Origin: Streptomyces sp. P9-A2 | GTDB taxonomy: Bacteria > Actinomycetota > Actinomycetes > Streptomycetales > Streptomycetaceae | DNA length: 64,000 nucleotides | Direction: 5' to 3' | NCBI RefSeq assembly: GCF_036634175.1 | Contig: NZ_JAZIFX010000001.1 | Coordinates: 5,642,001-5,706,000, forward strand | In this document: in pieces, positions 1-8,653 of the stretch | How the letters are laid out: each line of letters begins with the position of its first letter | Numbering within the stretch: position 1 is the stretch's first letter | Notes under the pieces: model-generated | Databases searched by the model: none | Seen by the model: only the letters and a program-made list of their open reading frames with translations | What the model was told of the DNA's origin: nothing | Made by a program: the position numbers and the translations under genes

Positions 1-768
1 CTCGCGGCGGGTGGACTCCGACTCGCTGGCCGTCGACGACCGCACCTGTTCGGCGTGGTCGGTGGCCTCCTGCGCCTGTGTGGAGGCGGCGGCCAGCAGC
101 CGCTCGGCGTCCGCGCGGGCCCGGCGCAGCGTCTGGTCGGCCTCCGCGCGGGCCGTCTCGGCGTCGCTGCGCAGCCGGTGACGGGCCTCGGCGGTCACCC
201 GCTCGGCCTCCGCGCGGGCGGCGGCCAGCGCCTGCTCGGCCTCCGCGCGGGACTCGTCGAGCAGCCGGCGGGCCTGCTGCTCGGAACGGGCCCGCACCTG
301 CTCGGCCCACGCCACGTTCTCGTTGACGTGCGACTCGACGGTCTGCCTGCGCTCCGCCAGCTCCTGGTCGAGCTGCTGGCGCCGGGTCACCGCCTCCTGG
401 TGCAGCTCCGCCTGGAGCCGGGCCGCCTGCTCGGCGTGCTCCTGGAGGATCCGCTGGGTCTGCGCCCGCACCTGGCTCAGCTCGCGCTCCGCGTCCGCGC
501 GGAGCTGGTCGGCCTGCACCTGCGCGTTGCGCAGCAACTGCTCGGCCTGGTAGCCGATGTCGCCGCCCTCGTAAGCGGGCCGGGACATGATGGTGCGCCG
601 CGCCTCGTGCAACTTGGCGCGCAGCACCTCGACCTGGTAGCCGAGGTCGTCGGCATGCTGGATCGCCTTTTCCCGCTCGGTCTTCAGCCGCTTCATCTCG
701 GCTTCGAACCGAGAGAGGTGGTCGACGTCAGCCGCCGGCTCTCGCTCCTGGCTCTCGTAGCCCCGCAC
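1..768 (-). CDS. scy: Scy-like long coiled-coil polarity protein (5' part, runs off the window)
   Basis: The visible 256 residues are the N-terminus of a very long coiled coil. The start is a GTG giving M-R-G-Y-E-S-Q-E, with a purine-rich stretch just upstream. Residues 15-45 have the DivIVA-like pattern HLSRFEAEMKRLKTEREKA. After that the protein is almost wholly heptad-like, rich in Ala, Glu, Arg and Gln, with recurring RAEAE/RADAE blocks. Scy of Streptomyces is a tip-organising scaffold (polarisome) that positions DivIVA and FilP and sets hyphal branching; the family protein is over 1200 residues, so most of it lies beyond position 1. A gene lying next to methylmalonyl-CoA epimerase is the arrangement I remember for scy. 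The alternative is another coiled-coil 'cellulose-binding' paralogue such as FilP, but FilP is shorter and begins differently. Confidence 0.8.
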   Translation of the reverse strand, partial: MRGYESQEREPAADVDHLSRFEAEMKRLKTEREKAIQHADDLGYQVEVLRAKLHEARRTIMSRPAYEGGDIGYQAEQLLRNAQVQADQLRADAERELSQVRAQTQRILQEHAEQAARLQAELHQEAVTRRQQLDQELAERRQTVESHVNENVAWAEQVRARSEQQARRLLDESRAEAEQALAAARAEAERVTAEARHRLRSDAETARAEADQTLRRARADAERLLAAASTQAQEATDHAEQVRSSTASESESTRRE

Positions 769-1041
769 TGCGCGGTCCCATCCGTCCCCTGGTCGCAACT
801 CTGGCCGAGCCCTGTCCAACCGCCGGACGGGACCCCCGGGGAATGGTGTCAGATCAACGGAGGAACATGCGCTGCTACCCCCGCGCTCGCCCCCCGAAAC
901 CCGGACCCCGGTACGTCCTGCTGTCAGAATCGGCGACGCTCACCCGAACGGAGGCAGTCGTCACCTTTCTGACGGCAGGACCCGATCGCCCTGGATCGAG
1001 CGGCGACCGCACCCAACCCTACCGGCCCTTATGTACGTGGG

Positions 1042-1482
1042 TCAGTGCTCAGGTGACTCAACGGGCGCCGAAGTGACCAGTTCTGTCAGTACGCCATGAC
1101 AGTCCTTGGGGTGCAGGAAGGTGATTCGTGACCCCATGGAGCCGCGCCGGGGCTCTTCGTACAGCACGCGTACGCCCTTGTCCCTGATCGCGGCGGCCTC
1201 GCCGTCGACGTCCGCCGTACCGAAGGCGATGTGGTGGACCCCCTCGCCGTTCTTCGCGAGCCATTTCGCGACGGTGGAGTCCTCCCGGGTCGGCTCGAGG
1301 AGCTGGAGGTAGGACGCGCCTCCGTCCGAGGTCTCGTTGATCTTCAGCATGGCCTCGCGCACACCCTGCTCCTCGTTGACCTCGGAGTGGAACACCTCGA
1401 AGCCGTAGGTGGCCCGGTAGAACTCCACGGTCGCGTCGAGGTCGTGGCAGGCGATTCCGATGTGGTCGATTCGCGTCAGCAT
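1042..1482 (-). CDS. mce: Methylmalonyl-CoA epimerase
   Basis: A 146-residue protein of the vicinal oxygen chelate (glyoxalase/bleomycin-resistance) fold. It interconverts the (R) and (S) epimers of methylmalonyl-CoA, linking propionyl-CoA carboxylase to methylmalonyl-CoA mutase. Family features visible are MLTRIDHIGIACHDL at the N-terminus (metal His7), SYLQLLEP with a metal Gln, GVHHIAFGT with the second metal His, and LTELV with the metal Glu near the C-terminus. Length is typical for the family. It is followed on the other strand by a thiolase and a MeaB GTPase, which fits a branched/propionyl-CoA metabolic neighbourhood; IcmA lies 21 kb away. Confidence 0.95.
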   Translation of the reverse strand: MLTRIDHIGIACHDLDATVEFYRATYGFEVFHSEVNEEQGVREAMLKINETSDGGASYLQLLEPTREDSTVAKWLAKNGEGVHHIAFGTADVDGEAAAIRDKGVRVLYEEPRRGSMGSRITFLHPKDCHGVLTELVTSAPVESPEH

Positions 1483-1629
1483 GGATTCAGTGGAACGGTC
1501 CCCGGGCGGTTACGCAACGTGCGCGCGATCACACCGACGGCCCGATGACGGGGCGGACCGCAGCTCAGTACATTCGAAGTAAACCCTCGTTCACTCCTCG
1601 GCTGTGCAGCCGGAAGGGGATCGCAGCTC

Positions 1630-2862
1630 ATGACTTCTGCATCTTCCGCACCATCCGCATCGACCGCGGCGAACGGCACGACGTCCGTCATCGTCGCGGG
1701 CGCCCGGACCCCGATGGGCCGGTTGCTCGGCTCGCTCAAGTCCTTCTCCGGAGCCGACCTCGGCGGCTTCGCGATCAAGGCCGCCCTCGACCGTGCGGGG
1801 ATCGGCGGCGACCAGGTCCAGTACGTGATCATGGGGCAGGTGCTCCAGGCCGGGGCAGGGCAGATCCCGGCACGCCAGGCCGCCGCCAAGGCCGGCATCC
1901 CGATGAGCGTTCCCGCGCTCACCGTCAACAAGGTGTGCCTGTCCGGCCTCGACGCGATCGCGCTGGCCGACCAGCTGATCCGGGCCGGCGAGTTCGACGT
2001 GGTCGTGGCCGGCGGCCAGGAGTCCATGACCAACGCCCCGCACCTGCTGCCGAAGTCCCGCGAGGGCTACAAGTACGGTGCGGTCCAGATGATCGACGCC
2101 ATGGCGCACGACGGTCTGACCGACTCCTTCGAGAACGTCGCCATGGGCGAGTCCACCGAGAAGCACAACACGCGCCTGGGCATCGGCCGCCCGGAGCAGG
2201 ACGAGATCGCCGCCCTGTCCCACCAGCGGGCCGCCGCCGCGCAGAAGAACGGCATCTTCGAGGCGGAGATCACCCCCGTCGAGATCCCGCAGCGCAAGGG
2301 CGACCCGGTCCTCTTCAGCCAGGACGAGGGCATCCGAGCCGACACCACCGCCGAGTCGCTGGGCAGGCTGCGTCCGGCCTTCGCCAAGGACGGCACGATC
2401 ACCGCCGGTTCCTCCTCGCAGATCTCGGACGGTGCGGCGGCCGTGGTCGTGATGAGCAAGGCCAAGGCCCAGGAGCTCGGCCTGGAGTGGCTCGCCGAGA
2501 TCGGCGCCCACGGCAATGTGGCGGGCCCCGACAACTCCCTGCAGTCGCAGCCGTCCAACGCGATCGCCCACGCCCTGAAGAAGGAGGGCCTCGAGGTGTC
2601 CGACCTGGACCTCGTCGAGATCAACGAGGCTTTCGCGGCGGTGGCCGTGCAGTCGATGAAGGACCTCGGCGTGTCCACGGAGAAGGTGAACGTCAACGGC
2701 GGTGCCATCGCCCTGGGGCACCCGATCGGGATGTCCGGCGCCCGGCTGGTGCTGCACCTGGCACTGGAGCTGAAGCGGCGCGGCGGCGGCATCGGCGCGG
2801 CGGCGCTGTGCGGCGGCGGCGGGCAGGGTGACGCGCTGATCGTGCGGGTACCCAAGGCCTGA
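1630..2862 (+). CDS. Acetyl-CoA C-acetyltransferase (thiolase)
   Basis: A 410-residue type II thiolase that condenses or cleaves acetoacetyl-CoA and acetyl-CoA. The catalytic set is complete: nucleophile Cys103 in [10 protein letters not shown], the NEAFAA loop, His364 in [12 protein letters not shown] and Cys394 in [11 protein letters not shown]. The N-terminus has a short Ser/Ala-rich extension before [11 protein letters not shown]. The ATG start has GGAAGGGG about 10 nt upstream. It is divergent from the epimerase (147-nt gap) and lies 87 nt before the MeaB GTPase, so a two-gene unit is plausible. It probably supplies acetoacetyl-CoA for primary metabolism; the sequence cannot separate a biosynthetic from a degradative role. 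Confidence 0.95.
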   Translation: MTSASSAPSASTAANGTTSVIVAGARTPMGRLLGSLKSFSGADLGGFAIKAALDRAGIGGDQVQYVIMGQVLQAGAGQIPARQAAAKAGIPMSVPALTVNKVCLSGLDAIALADQLIRAGEFDVVVAGGQESMTNAPHLLPKSREGYKYGAVQMIDAMAHDGLTDSFENVAMGESTEKHNTRLGIGRPEQDEIAALSHQRAAAAQKNGIFEAEITPVEIPQRKGDPVLFSQDEGIRADTTAESLGRLRPAFAKDGTITAGSSSQISDGAAAVVVMSKAKAQELGLEWLAEIGAHGNVAGPDNSLQSQPSNAIAHALKKEGLEVSDLDLVEINEAFAAVAVQSMKDLGVSTEKVNVNGGAIALGHPIGMSGARLVLHLALELKRRGGGIGAAALCGGGGQGDALIVRVPKA

Positions 2863-2949
2863 GCCCGAGCGGGCCGTCCGGCCGTCGTTCCTGGCAGACT
2901 CCTCCCGCAGGTCCTTCCTGCGGATTCCTATCTTGTGAACGGAGCAGTG

Positions 2950-3906
2950 ATGCAGGACGTCTCCACTCTGGTGGCACGGGCCAGGGAGGGCGCGCCGCGT
3001 GCCGTGGCCCGGTTGATCTCCCTGGTGGAGGGGGCGTCCCCGCAGCTGAGGGAGGTCATGGCGGCCCTGGCACCGTTGACGGGCAACGCGTACGTGGTCG
3101 GCCTGACGGGCTCGCCGGGCGTCGGCAAGTCGACGTCCACCTCGGCGCTGGTGAGCGCGTACCGCAGGCAGGGCAAGCGGGTCGGCGTCCTGGCCGTCGA
3201 CCCGTCCTCGCCTTTCTCCGGCGGCGCGCTGCTCGGCGACCGGGTGCGGATGTCGGAGCACGCCTCCGACCCCGGCGTCTATATCCGCTCCATGGCGACC
3301 CGCGGTCATCTGGGCGGCCTCGCCTGGTCCGCGCCGCAGGCCATCCGCGTCCTCGACGCGGCCGGCTGCGACGTGGTCCTGGTGGAGACGGTCGGCGTCG
3401 GCCAGTCGGAGGTGGAGATCGCCTCCCAGGCCGACACGTCGGTGGTGCTCCTCGCGCCCGGCATGGGCGACGGGATCCAGGCGGCCAAGGCCGGAATCCT
3501 GGAGATCGGCGACGTCTACGTCGTCAACAAGGCCGACCGCGACGGTGCGGACGCCACCGCCCGCGAGCTGAACCACATGCTGGGCCTCGGCGAGTCCCGC
3601 GCCCCCGGTGACTGGCGGCCGCCGATCGTCAAGACCGTCGCCTCGCGCGGGGAGGGCGTCGACGAGGTCGTCGAAGCCCTGGAGAAGCACCACGCGTGGA
3701 TGGAGGAGCACGGAGTCCTGGCGGAGCGCCGGCTGGCCCGCGCCGCACGCGAGGTCGAGACGATCGCCGTCACGGCCCTGCGGGAGCGCATCGACGACCT
3801 GCACGGCGACCGCCGCCTGGGCGCGCTGGCGGAACGGATCATCGGCGGCGAGCTGGACCCGTACCGCGCGGCGGACGAACTGGTGGCGGGGCTGACGCGG
3901 GGCTGA
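2950..3906 (+). CDS. meaB: MeaB/ArgK-type G3E GTPase, mutase chaperone
   Basis: A 318-residue GTPase. The Walker A is GLTGSPGVGKST, followed by VDPSSPFSGGALLGDR (switch I region), VETVGVGQSE (switch II) and the base-recognition motif NKAD. MeaB-family proteins gate adenosylcobalamin delivery to, and protect, methylmalonyl-CoA or isobutyryl-CoA mutase. ATG at 2950 is chosen because GGAG sits 5 nt upstream; an in-frame GTG 15 nt earlier has no comparable ribosome site. The likely client in this window is IcmA at 22.4 kb. The stop codon lies inside a direct repeat of about 18 bp (GGGCTGACGCGGGACCGG type), then a strong terminator. Confidence 0.93.
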   Translation: MQDVSTLVARAREGAPRAVARLISLVEGASPQLREVMAALAPLTGNAYVVGLTGSPGVGKSTSTSALVSAYRRQGKRVGVLAVDPSSPFSGGALLGDRVRMSEHASDPGVYIRSMATRGHLGGLAWSAPQAIRVLDAAGCDVVLVETVGVGQSEVEIASQADTSVVLLAPGMGDGIQAAKAGILEIGDVYVVNKADRDGADATARELNHMLGLGESRAPGDWRPPIVKTVASRGEGVDEVVEALEKHHAWMEEHGVLAERRLARAAREVETIAVTALRERIDDLHGDRRLGALAERIIGGELDPYRAADELVAGLTRG

Positions 3907-3975
3907 CGCGGGACCGGCACGGGCTGACGCGGGACCGGGACCGGTCCGTGATCCGTGAGGGCCGGCGGGAGCACA

Positions 3976-4019
3976 CCGGGAGGGCGGTGCGGGCACATTC
4001 GCCCGTACCGCCCTCCCGG
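3976..4019. terminator. Bidirectional terminator between meaB and the PepSY gene
   Basis: Two 19-nt arms (3976-3994 and 4001-4019) pair with a single G-T wobble around a 6-nt loop, ACATTC. It sits between the convergent 3' ends of the MeaB and PepSY genes and could serve both. There is no long T-run, as is common in Streptomyces. Confidence 0.85.
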
Positions 4020-4057
4020 TTCACGTGGTCGCTTCGGAGATCCGCCCGGATCTCCGC

Positions 4058-4798
4058 TCAGCGGTCGTCGCGGTCGTCGTCACCGTCGTCGCGGTCGTTC
4101 CGGTCATCGGCGTCGTCGTCACGCCCGTCGTCACCCCGGTCGCCGCGGTCGTCGCGGTCGTCCGAGTCGTCGTCGTCCGCGGTGACCTTGCCGCTGTTCA
4201 GGTCGACCAGCCACTCCCGGTCGTCCCCGCCGGCGGTGACCGTCTCGACCTCCCAGACCGCCTTGTCGCGGGGCCCGTCGTCGTCCAGGTCCACCGACGT
4301 CACGGTGCCCTTGGCGGCCGCCGCCTTCGCGGCCTCCTCGACCGTCACCGACGTGCCCTTCAGGGCGGCGCGCACCTCGGCGGCGTCGTCATCGTCGTCC
4401 CGCTCCGAGCCCAGGACCTTGCCGCTGTTCGGGTCGATCCACACGCTGTACCAGGTGTCGCCGCCGCCGAGGATGTCGACCTCCCAGGCCGCCTTGCCGC
4501 GGTGCTCGTCGTCATCGTCGTCGTCCATCTCGACGGAGACCGCGGTGCCCGACCGGTGCTTCAGCGCGTTGGCGACGGCCTCGGCGGCGGTCACGTCCGC
4601 GGAGAGGGCCCGAGCGTCGTCGTCCAGGTCGTCGCGGTCGTCGTCACCGTCGTCGTCGCGGCCGTCGTCCGATGCCCACGTGTCCACCTGGTTCGTGTTC
4701 GTCGGCTCGTCGTCCCCCGAGACCGCGATGGCCGTCGCGGTGGCTCCGCCGACCAGTGCCGCGGCGGTGACGACGGCGATCACGATGTTGCGCTTCAT
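4058..4798 (-). CDS. Exported PepSY-domain protein with Asp-rich tail
   Basis: A 246-residue envelope protein. Residues 1-27 form a signal peptide or signal anchor (MKRNIVIAVVTAAALVGG then ATATAIAVSG). Two PepSY repeats follow, marked by paired W-Y-V/W-V-D..SGKV motifs (DPNSGKVLG and DLNSGKVTA). Between and after them are acidic runs (DDDDDDEH, RDDDDDAAE) and a C-terminal tail of about 45 residues that is almost only Asp, Arg and Gly. PepSY domains are associated with periplasmic or extracellular inhibition or sensing; the molecular role here is unknown. It diverges from the two-component genes and shares their operator-like upstream region, so it is a likely target of that system. The Asp tail may bind divalent cations; this is inference. 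Confidence 0.88.
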   Translation of the reverse strand: MKRNIVIAVVTAAALVGGATATAIAVSGDDEPTNTNQVDTWASDDGRDDDGDDDRDDLDDDARALSADVTAAEAVANALKHRSGTAVSVEMDDDDDDEHRGKAAWEVDILGGGDTWYSVWIDPNSGKVLGSERDDDDDAAEVRAALKGTSVTVEEAAKAAAAKGTVTSVDLDDDGPRDKAVWEVETVTAGGDDREWLVDLNSGKVTADDDDSDDRDDRGDRGDDGRDDDADDRNDRDDGDDDRDDR

Positions 4799-4862
4799 GT
4801 GGGTTCCTCCCCAGTCGCTGCGTTTTCGACGTCCTCAATCTCGCTGATCAATGCTGAGAGGA

Positions 4863-4893
4863 ACCTGAAACGACCTGAAGTGATCTTCAGGTT
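4863..4893. promoter_or_regulatory. Direct repeats and dyad between the PepSY gene and the response regulator
   Basis: ACCTGAA occurs at 4863-4869 and again at 4873-4879, a 10-bp period typical of OmpR/PhoB-family binding sites. The second copy is also one arm of a perfect dyad, ACCTGAAG, four bases, CTTCAGGT (4873-4892). The site is centred in the divergent gap, upstream of both genes, so autoregulation plus control of the PepSY gene is the simplest reading. Confidence 0.65.
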
Positions 4894-4908
4894 CGCTCTG
4901 CGACCCTT

Positions 4909-5637
4909 GTGCGCATGCGCCCACCCGTCGCCCACCACCACCCTGCCGGAGGCGCTTCGCGCCGTATCTCTCGATTGCTGATAGTCGAGGACGAGAAGCG
5001 GCTGGCCCTGTCCCTCGCGAAGGGGCTGACCGCCGAGGGATACGCCGTGGACGTCGTCCACGACGGCCGGGAGGGCCTGGACCGGGCCACGGAGGGCGCG
5101 TACGACCTCGTGATCCTCGACATCATGCTGCCCGGCCTCAACGGCTACCGCGTCTGCGCCGCCCTGCGCGCCGCCGGGCACGACGTGCCGATCCTGATGC
5201 TCACCGCCAAGGACGGCGAGTACGACGAGGCCGAGGGTCTGGACACCGGCGCCGACGACTACCTCACCAAGCCGTTCTCCTACGTCGTCCTCGTCGCCCG
5301 GGTCAAGGCGCTCCTGCGCCGCCGGGGACAGGGCGCCGGAGCCTCGCCGGTGCATGTGCTCGGGGACCTGAGAATGGACACCGCCGCCCGCCGGGTCTTC
5401 CTGGCCGAGGACGAGGTGACGCTCACCGCCAAGGAGTTCTCCGTGCTCGAGCAGCTGGTGCTGCGGGCCGGCGAGGTGGTGTCCAAGCCGGAGATCCTGG
5501 AGCACGTCTGGGACTTCGCCTACGAGGGCGACCCGAACATCGTCGAGGTCTACGTCAGCGCCCTGCGCCGCAAGCTGCGCGCCGGGCTGATCCGGACGGT
5601 GCGCGGCGCCGGGTACCGGCTGGAGACGGCGCCGTGA
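4909..5637 (+). CDS. OmpR-family response regulator
   Basis: A receiver domain begins at RLLIVEDEKRLALSLAKG (about residue 22). The phospho-acceptor is Asp71 in LVILDIMLPGLNGY, with switch Thr in MLTAKD and Lys in LTKPF. A winged-helix DNA-binding domain follows (LTAKEFSVLEQL ... VEVYVSALRRKL). The 20 residues before the receiver are unusual (Met, Arg, Pro, His-rich), so the true start is uncertain; ATG 4909 and 4915 are candidates, and a TTG at 4975 would remove the first core strand. The stop overlaps the kinase start as GTGA, so the two are translationally coupled. The family phosphorelay regulates envelope genes; the likely local targets are the PepSY gene and itself. Confidence 0.93.
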   Translation: MRMRPPVAHHHPAGGASRRISRLLIVEDEKRLALSLAKGLTAEGYAVDVVHDGREGLDRATEGAYDLVILDIMLPGLNGYRVCAALRAAGHDVPILMLTAKDGEYDEAEGLDTGADDYLTKPFSYVVLVARVKALLRRRGQGAGASPVHVLGDLRMDTAARRVFLAEDEVTLTAKEFSVLEQLVLRAGEVVSKPEILEHVWDFAYEGDPNIVEVYVSALRRKLRAGLIRTVRGAGYRLETAP

Positions 5638-7169
5638 ACCGCCTGTTCGGCTCGGTCCGCTCCCGGGCGACGCTCGGCGCCACGCTCGTGGTCGTGGTGG
5701 CCCTCGTCGTCACGGGTGCCGCGGTCCTGCAGGCGCTGCGCTCCAACCTGACCGCCGAGGCGGGCACCCAGGCGGAGCGCACGGCGCGGGCGGTCGCCTC
5801 CGAACTCGCCGCGCGGACCCCGTACGACCAGCTGTCCGGGCTGGACAGCGAGATCGGGCCCGTGCAGGTCGTCGACGAGGACGGGAACCTCGTCGCGGCC
5901 ACCGAGGACCTGGGGTGGATCACCGGCACGAGCACCGACCAGGTACAGCCCCGTCCGTCGTCCTCCCCGTCCCCCTCGCCTTCCGCGTCGTCGTCCCCGT
6001 CGGCGCCGGGCCGTGAGGACGACGATGACGACGATGACGATGACGACGACGATGACGATGATGACGACACGCAGGCCCCGTCGAGTCCGGCCGCCTCGGA
6101 CGACTCCGACGAACCGTCCCTCGCCCCCGGCGAGACCAGCGGCCAGACCACCTACGGCAGTGGCGCCGCGACCCTGGACGGCGAGACAGCGGACTACCGC
6201 TTCGCGGCCGTCGACGTGCGGACCCACGACCGGGGCCTGCTCACCGTCTCCGCGGGCGCCCCGCTGGCCGCCGAGCACAGCGCCGTACGCACCGCGCTGA
6301 CCGTGATGCTGATCGGCTTCCCGCTGCTGGCGGCGCTGGTCGCCGGGATGACCTGGGTGGTCACCGGACGTGCCCTGCGCCCGGTCGCCGGCATCCGCGA
6401 GGAGATGGCCGCGATCACCGCGTCCGAGGACCTCACGCGCCGGGTCCCGGAACCGGGGACCCACGACGAGATCGCCCGGCTCGCCCGCACCACCAACGAG
6501 ACGCTCGCCGCCCTGGAGACGTCCGTGGAGCGGCAGCGGCGGTTCGTCGCCGACGCCTCGCACGAACTGCGCAGCCCGATCGCCTCCCTGCGCACCCAGC
6601 TGGAGGTGGCCGCCGCCCACCCCGACCTCCTCGACCTGGACGGCGCCGTCGAGGACACCGTGCGGCTCCAGCACCTCGCCGCCGACCTGCTGCTGCTCGC
6701 CCGGCTGGACGCGGGGGAGCGGCCCGTGGACGCGCGGGTCGACCTGGCCGCGCTGGCCCGCGAGGAAGCGGCGGGACGGACGGGGGTGACCGTGGACACG
6801 GAGTCGGCGGAGTCGGCGGAGGTGGCCGGGTCGCGGGGGCAGCTGGGCCGGGTGCTCGGCAACCTGCTCGACAACGGACGCCGGCACGCCCGCGAGACGG
6901 TCTCGGTGAGCGTGCGGCGGGAGGGCGACTGGGCGGTGCTCGCGGTCGCCGACGACGGCGACGGGGTGGCCGAGGCCGACCGGGAGCGGATCTTCGAGCG
7001 GTTCGTCCGGCTGGACGCCGCCCGCAGCCGCGACGACGGCGGGGCCGGTCTGGGCCTCGCCATCGCACGGGACGTCGCGGTACGGCACGGCGGGACACTC
7101 ACGGCCGGGGCGGCACCCTCGGGCGGAGCCCTGTTCGAACTCCGCCTGCCGCTTGCCCCAGGGGCCTGA
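5634..7169 (+). CDS. Sensor histidine kinase with poly-Asp extracytoplasmic domain
   Basis: A 511-residue membrane kinase. TM1 is about residues 12-34 and TM2 about 220-245 (TVMLIGFPLLAALVAGMTW), followed by a HAMP segment. The DHp box is RRFVADASHELRSPIASL with phospho-His310, and the ATPase domain has N-box NLLDNGRRHA, DDGDGV and GAGLGLAI. The extracytoplasmic loop (about 35-220) contains a Ser/Pro run (SSPSPSPSASSSPS) and then about 17 consecutive Asp codons of mixed GAC/GAT. That poly-Asp run, echoed in the adjacent PepSY protein, suggests a polyanionic cation-binding or charge-sensing surface; this is inference. The GTG start overlaps the regulator stop. Confidence 0.92.
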   Translation: MNRLFGSVRSRATLGATLVVVVALVVTGAAVLQALRSNLTAEAGTQAERTARAVASELAARTPYDQLSGLDSEIGPVQVVDEDGNLVAATEDLGWITGTSTDQVQPRPSSSPSPSPSASSSPSAPGREDDDDDDDDDDDDDDDDDTQAPSSPAASDDSDEPSLAPGETSGQTTYGSGAATLDGETADYRFAAVDVRTHDRGLLTVSAGAPLAAEHSAVRTALTVMLIGFPLLAALVAGMTWVVTGRALRPVAGIREEMAAITASEDLTRRVPEPGTHDEIARLARTTNETLAALETSVERQRRFVADASHELRSPIASLRTQLEVAAAHPDLLDLDGAVEDTVRLQHLAADLLLLARLDAGERPVDARVDLAALAREEAAGRTGVTVDTESAESAEVAGSRGQLGRVLGNLLDNGRRHARETVSVSVRREGDWAVLAVADDGDGVAEADRERIFERFVRLDAARSRDDGGAGLGLAIARDVAVRHGGTLTAGAAPSGGALFELRLPLAPGA

Positions 7170-7172
7170 CCC

Positions 7173-7209
7173 GACCCGGCCCGGTGGAACACCACCACCG
7201 GGCCGGGTC
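7173..7209. terminator. Hairpin terminator between the kinase and MarR genes
   Basis: Perfect 15-bp stem (7173-7187 with 7195-7209) and a 7-nt loop, placed a few nt after the kinase stop and before the convergent MarR gene's 3' end. It is likely bidirectional. Confidence 0.8.
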
Positions 7210-7262
7210 ATCGACTCGGACGGTCACCGGTGTGGGACGGCCCGTGCGGGACGGTCCCCGGT

Positions 7263-7739
7263 TCAGAAACGCCCGCGCTGCTCGCGCAGGTGCTCCGCGA
7301 TGGGCTTCAGGGCCTTGTCCAGCTCGCCGAGGGTCTCGGGGGAGAGCTGGTCGATGAAGTGCCGGCGCACCGATGCCACGTGATGGGGCGAGACCTTCTG
7401 CATGGTCTCCAGGCCGTGGTCGGTGAGGACGGCGAAGAGGCCGCGCCGGTCTGATTCGCAGTGCTCCCGCCGGACCAGGTCCGCGTTCTCCATGCGGGTG
7501 ACCTGGTGCGAGAGGCGGCTCTTGGACTGGAGGGTGGCGGCGGCGAGGTCACTCATCCGCATCCGGCGGTCCTCCGCCTCGGAGAGGTACACCAGAATCT
7601 CGTAGTCGTTCATTGTCAGGCCGAAGGGCTGCAGGTCCTTCTCGAGCTGGTACGTCAGCAGCCTGTTGACCTCCAGGTGGGTGCGCCAGGCGCACTGCTC
7701 CGCATTGGTCAGCCAGCGCGTGGCCGTCTCGGTCTCCAT
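7263..7739 (-). CDS. absC: MarR-family regulator, AbsC-like
   Basis: A 158-residue MarR protein. An N-terminal dimerisation helix is followed by a winged helix-turn-helix (SDLAAATLQSKSRLSHQVTRMENADLVRRE) with the wing SDRRGLFAVLTDHG. Length and position, immediately after the OmpR-type kinase pair, match AbsC of S. coelicolor as I remember it, a pleiotropic regulator needed for antibiotic production under zinc limitation. The symbol rests on that synteny and family match, not on a search. Its ATG lies by an AT-rich stretch (TGAAGTCTACCTAAGAGGTTG) that may hold its promoter and operator. It is transcribed alone. Confidence 0.8.
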   Translation of the reverse strand: METETATRWLTNAEQCAWRTHLEVNRLLTYQLEKDLQPFGLTMNDYEILVYLSEAEDRRMRMSDLAAATLQSKSRLSHQVTRMENADLVRREHCESDRRGLFAVLTDHGLETMQKVSPHHVASVRRHFIDQLSPETLGELDKALKPIAEHLREQRGRF

Positions 7740-7840
7740 GAATGAAGTCTACCTAAGAGGTTGAAAGGCGAACTAGTGAGGGGTTTTCCGTGACGGTGAC
7801 GGCGTGCACGCGTTCGATGTCACACTCCGCAGACTACCGC

Positions 7841-8653
7841 TCACAGCCCGAAGCGACGCTGGAGGTCCCCCAGCTGTCCGGGAAGGCGCGGTGCCCCCGC
7901 GCCCTGTCCGTGCGCTCCGGTCCCGCCGCCGCCGGGCACTCCCGCCTGCTGCGGAGTGGCCCCCGTGGCCTGCTCCGGCATCAGCGACTCGGACGACTGC
8001 AGCAGTACGGTGCCGGCCCCGACGAACTCGAACTGGTGCTCCTCGCCGGAGGCCCCGCCGAGGCCCGTCAGTGCACGTAGACCGCCCATCACGCCCGTCA
8101 TATACCCGTGGTCGTAGTGGTGGCACGGGGAGGGGCAGTCCGCCCACCCGACCAGCGCCTGCGGGTCCACCCGGAGCGGGGGTTCCATGAACACCACGGG
8201 GCCGTTCGAGACGGCCACGAACTTTCCGGTTCCGATGAGTGTCAGGAAACCCGGCACGATCGACTGCTTCAGCGACAGACTTGGCTGAAAAGCGAGCAGA
8301 TTGCCCGAGCGAACGGTCAGATTGCCGTCCTCGAGGTCGTACGCATTCACATCGAGCGCCCGGTCGGCGAGGAGCATCTTGCCCGAACCCTCCGCCACGA
8401 CCCAGTCGCTCGCGTGCAGAGGCGAATGGAACGACGTACGGACAAGTCGGTCGAGCCGGCCGTGCCCGATGCCGTTGAACTCGATCGTGCCGTAGTAGGC
8501 GATCATCTTCCCCTTCTGCAGGAACCACTGGCTCCCGGCGAGCTCCACGCAGAAGGTGTAGGGATCGACGTTGTCGTCGGACGGCAGCGTCGTCGGGTCG
8601 AAGACCGTGACGCCGGGCTGCGGGCCGCCGCCCTGAGTTCCGTAGGTGCTCAA
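7841..8653 (-). CDS. AIM24-family protein, paralogue A
   Basis: A 270-residue beta-rich protein of the AIM24/TRAP-like family, last of three tandem paralogues. Recognition features are repeated Gly-rich strands such as GKMIAYYGTIEFNG, GSGKMLLADRA and GNLLAFQPSL, plus the ending GGASGEEHQFEFVGAGTVLLQSSE, which also ends paralogues B and C in diverged form. A TTG start is chosen because GGAGGAG lies 7-8 nt upstream and it overlaps the stop of paralogue B as TTGA. Family function in bacteria is unknown; the fold resembles the tryptophan RNA-binding attenuation protein. Relative to B and C it has an N-terminal extension and a C-terminal Gly/Gln-rich tail. Confidence 0.85.
   Translation of the reverse strand: MSTYGTQGGGPQPGVTVFDPTTLPSDDNVDPYTFCVELAGSQWFLQKGKMIAYYGTIEFNGIGHGRLDRLVRTSFHSPLHASDWVVAEGSGKMLLADRALDVNAYDLEDGNLTVRSGNLLAFQPSLSLKQSIVPGFLTLIGTGKFVAVSNGPVVFMEPPLRVDPQALVGWADCPSPCHHYDHGYMTGVMGGLRALTGLGGASGEEHQFEFVGAGTVLLQSSESLMPEQATGATPQQAGVPGGGGTGAHGQGAGAPRLPGQLGDLQRRFGL

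Noticed and set aside
1591..3996. Very long open frame on the minus strand opposite the thiolase and MeaB genes
   Set aside because: It is the antisense shadow of two clear genes; its translation is low-complexity Arg/Gly/His/Asp-rich with no domain.
5990..6070. RTX-type calcium-binding repeats in the kinase loop
   Set aside because: It is a homopolymeric Asp run, without the Gly-Gly-x-Gly-x-Asp nonapeptide pattern.
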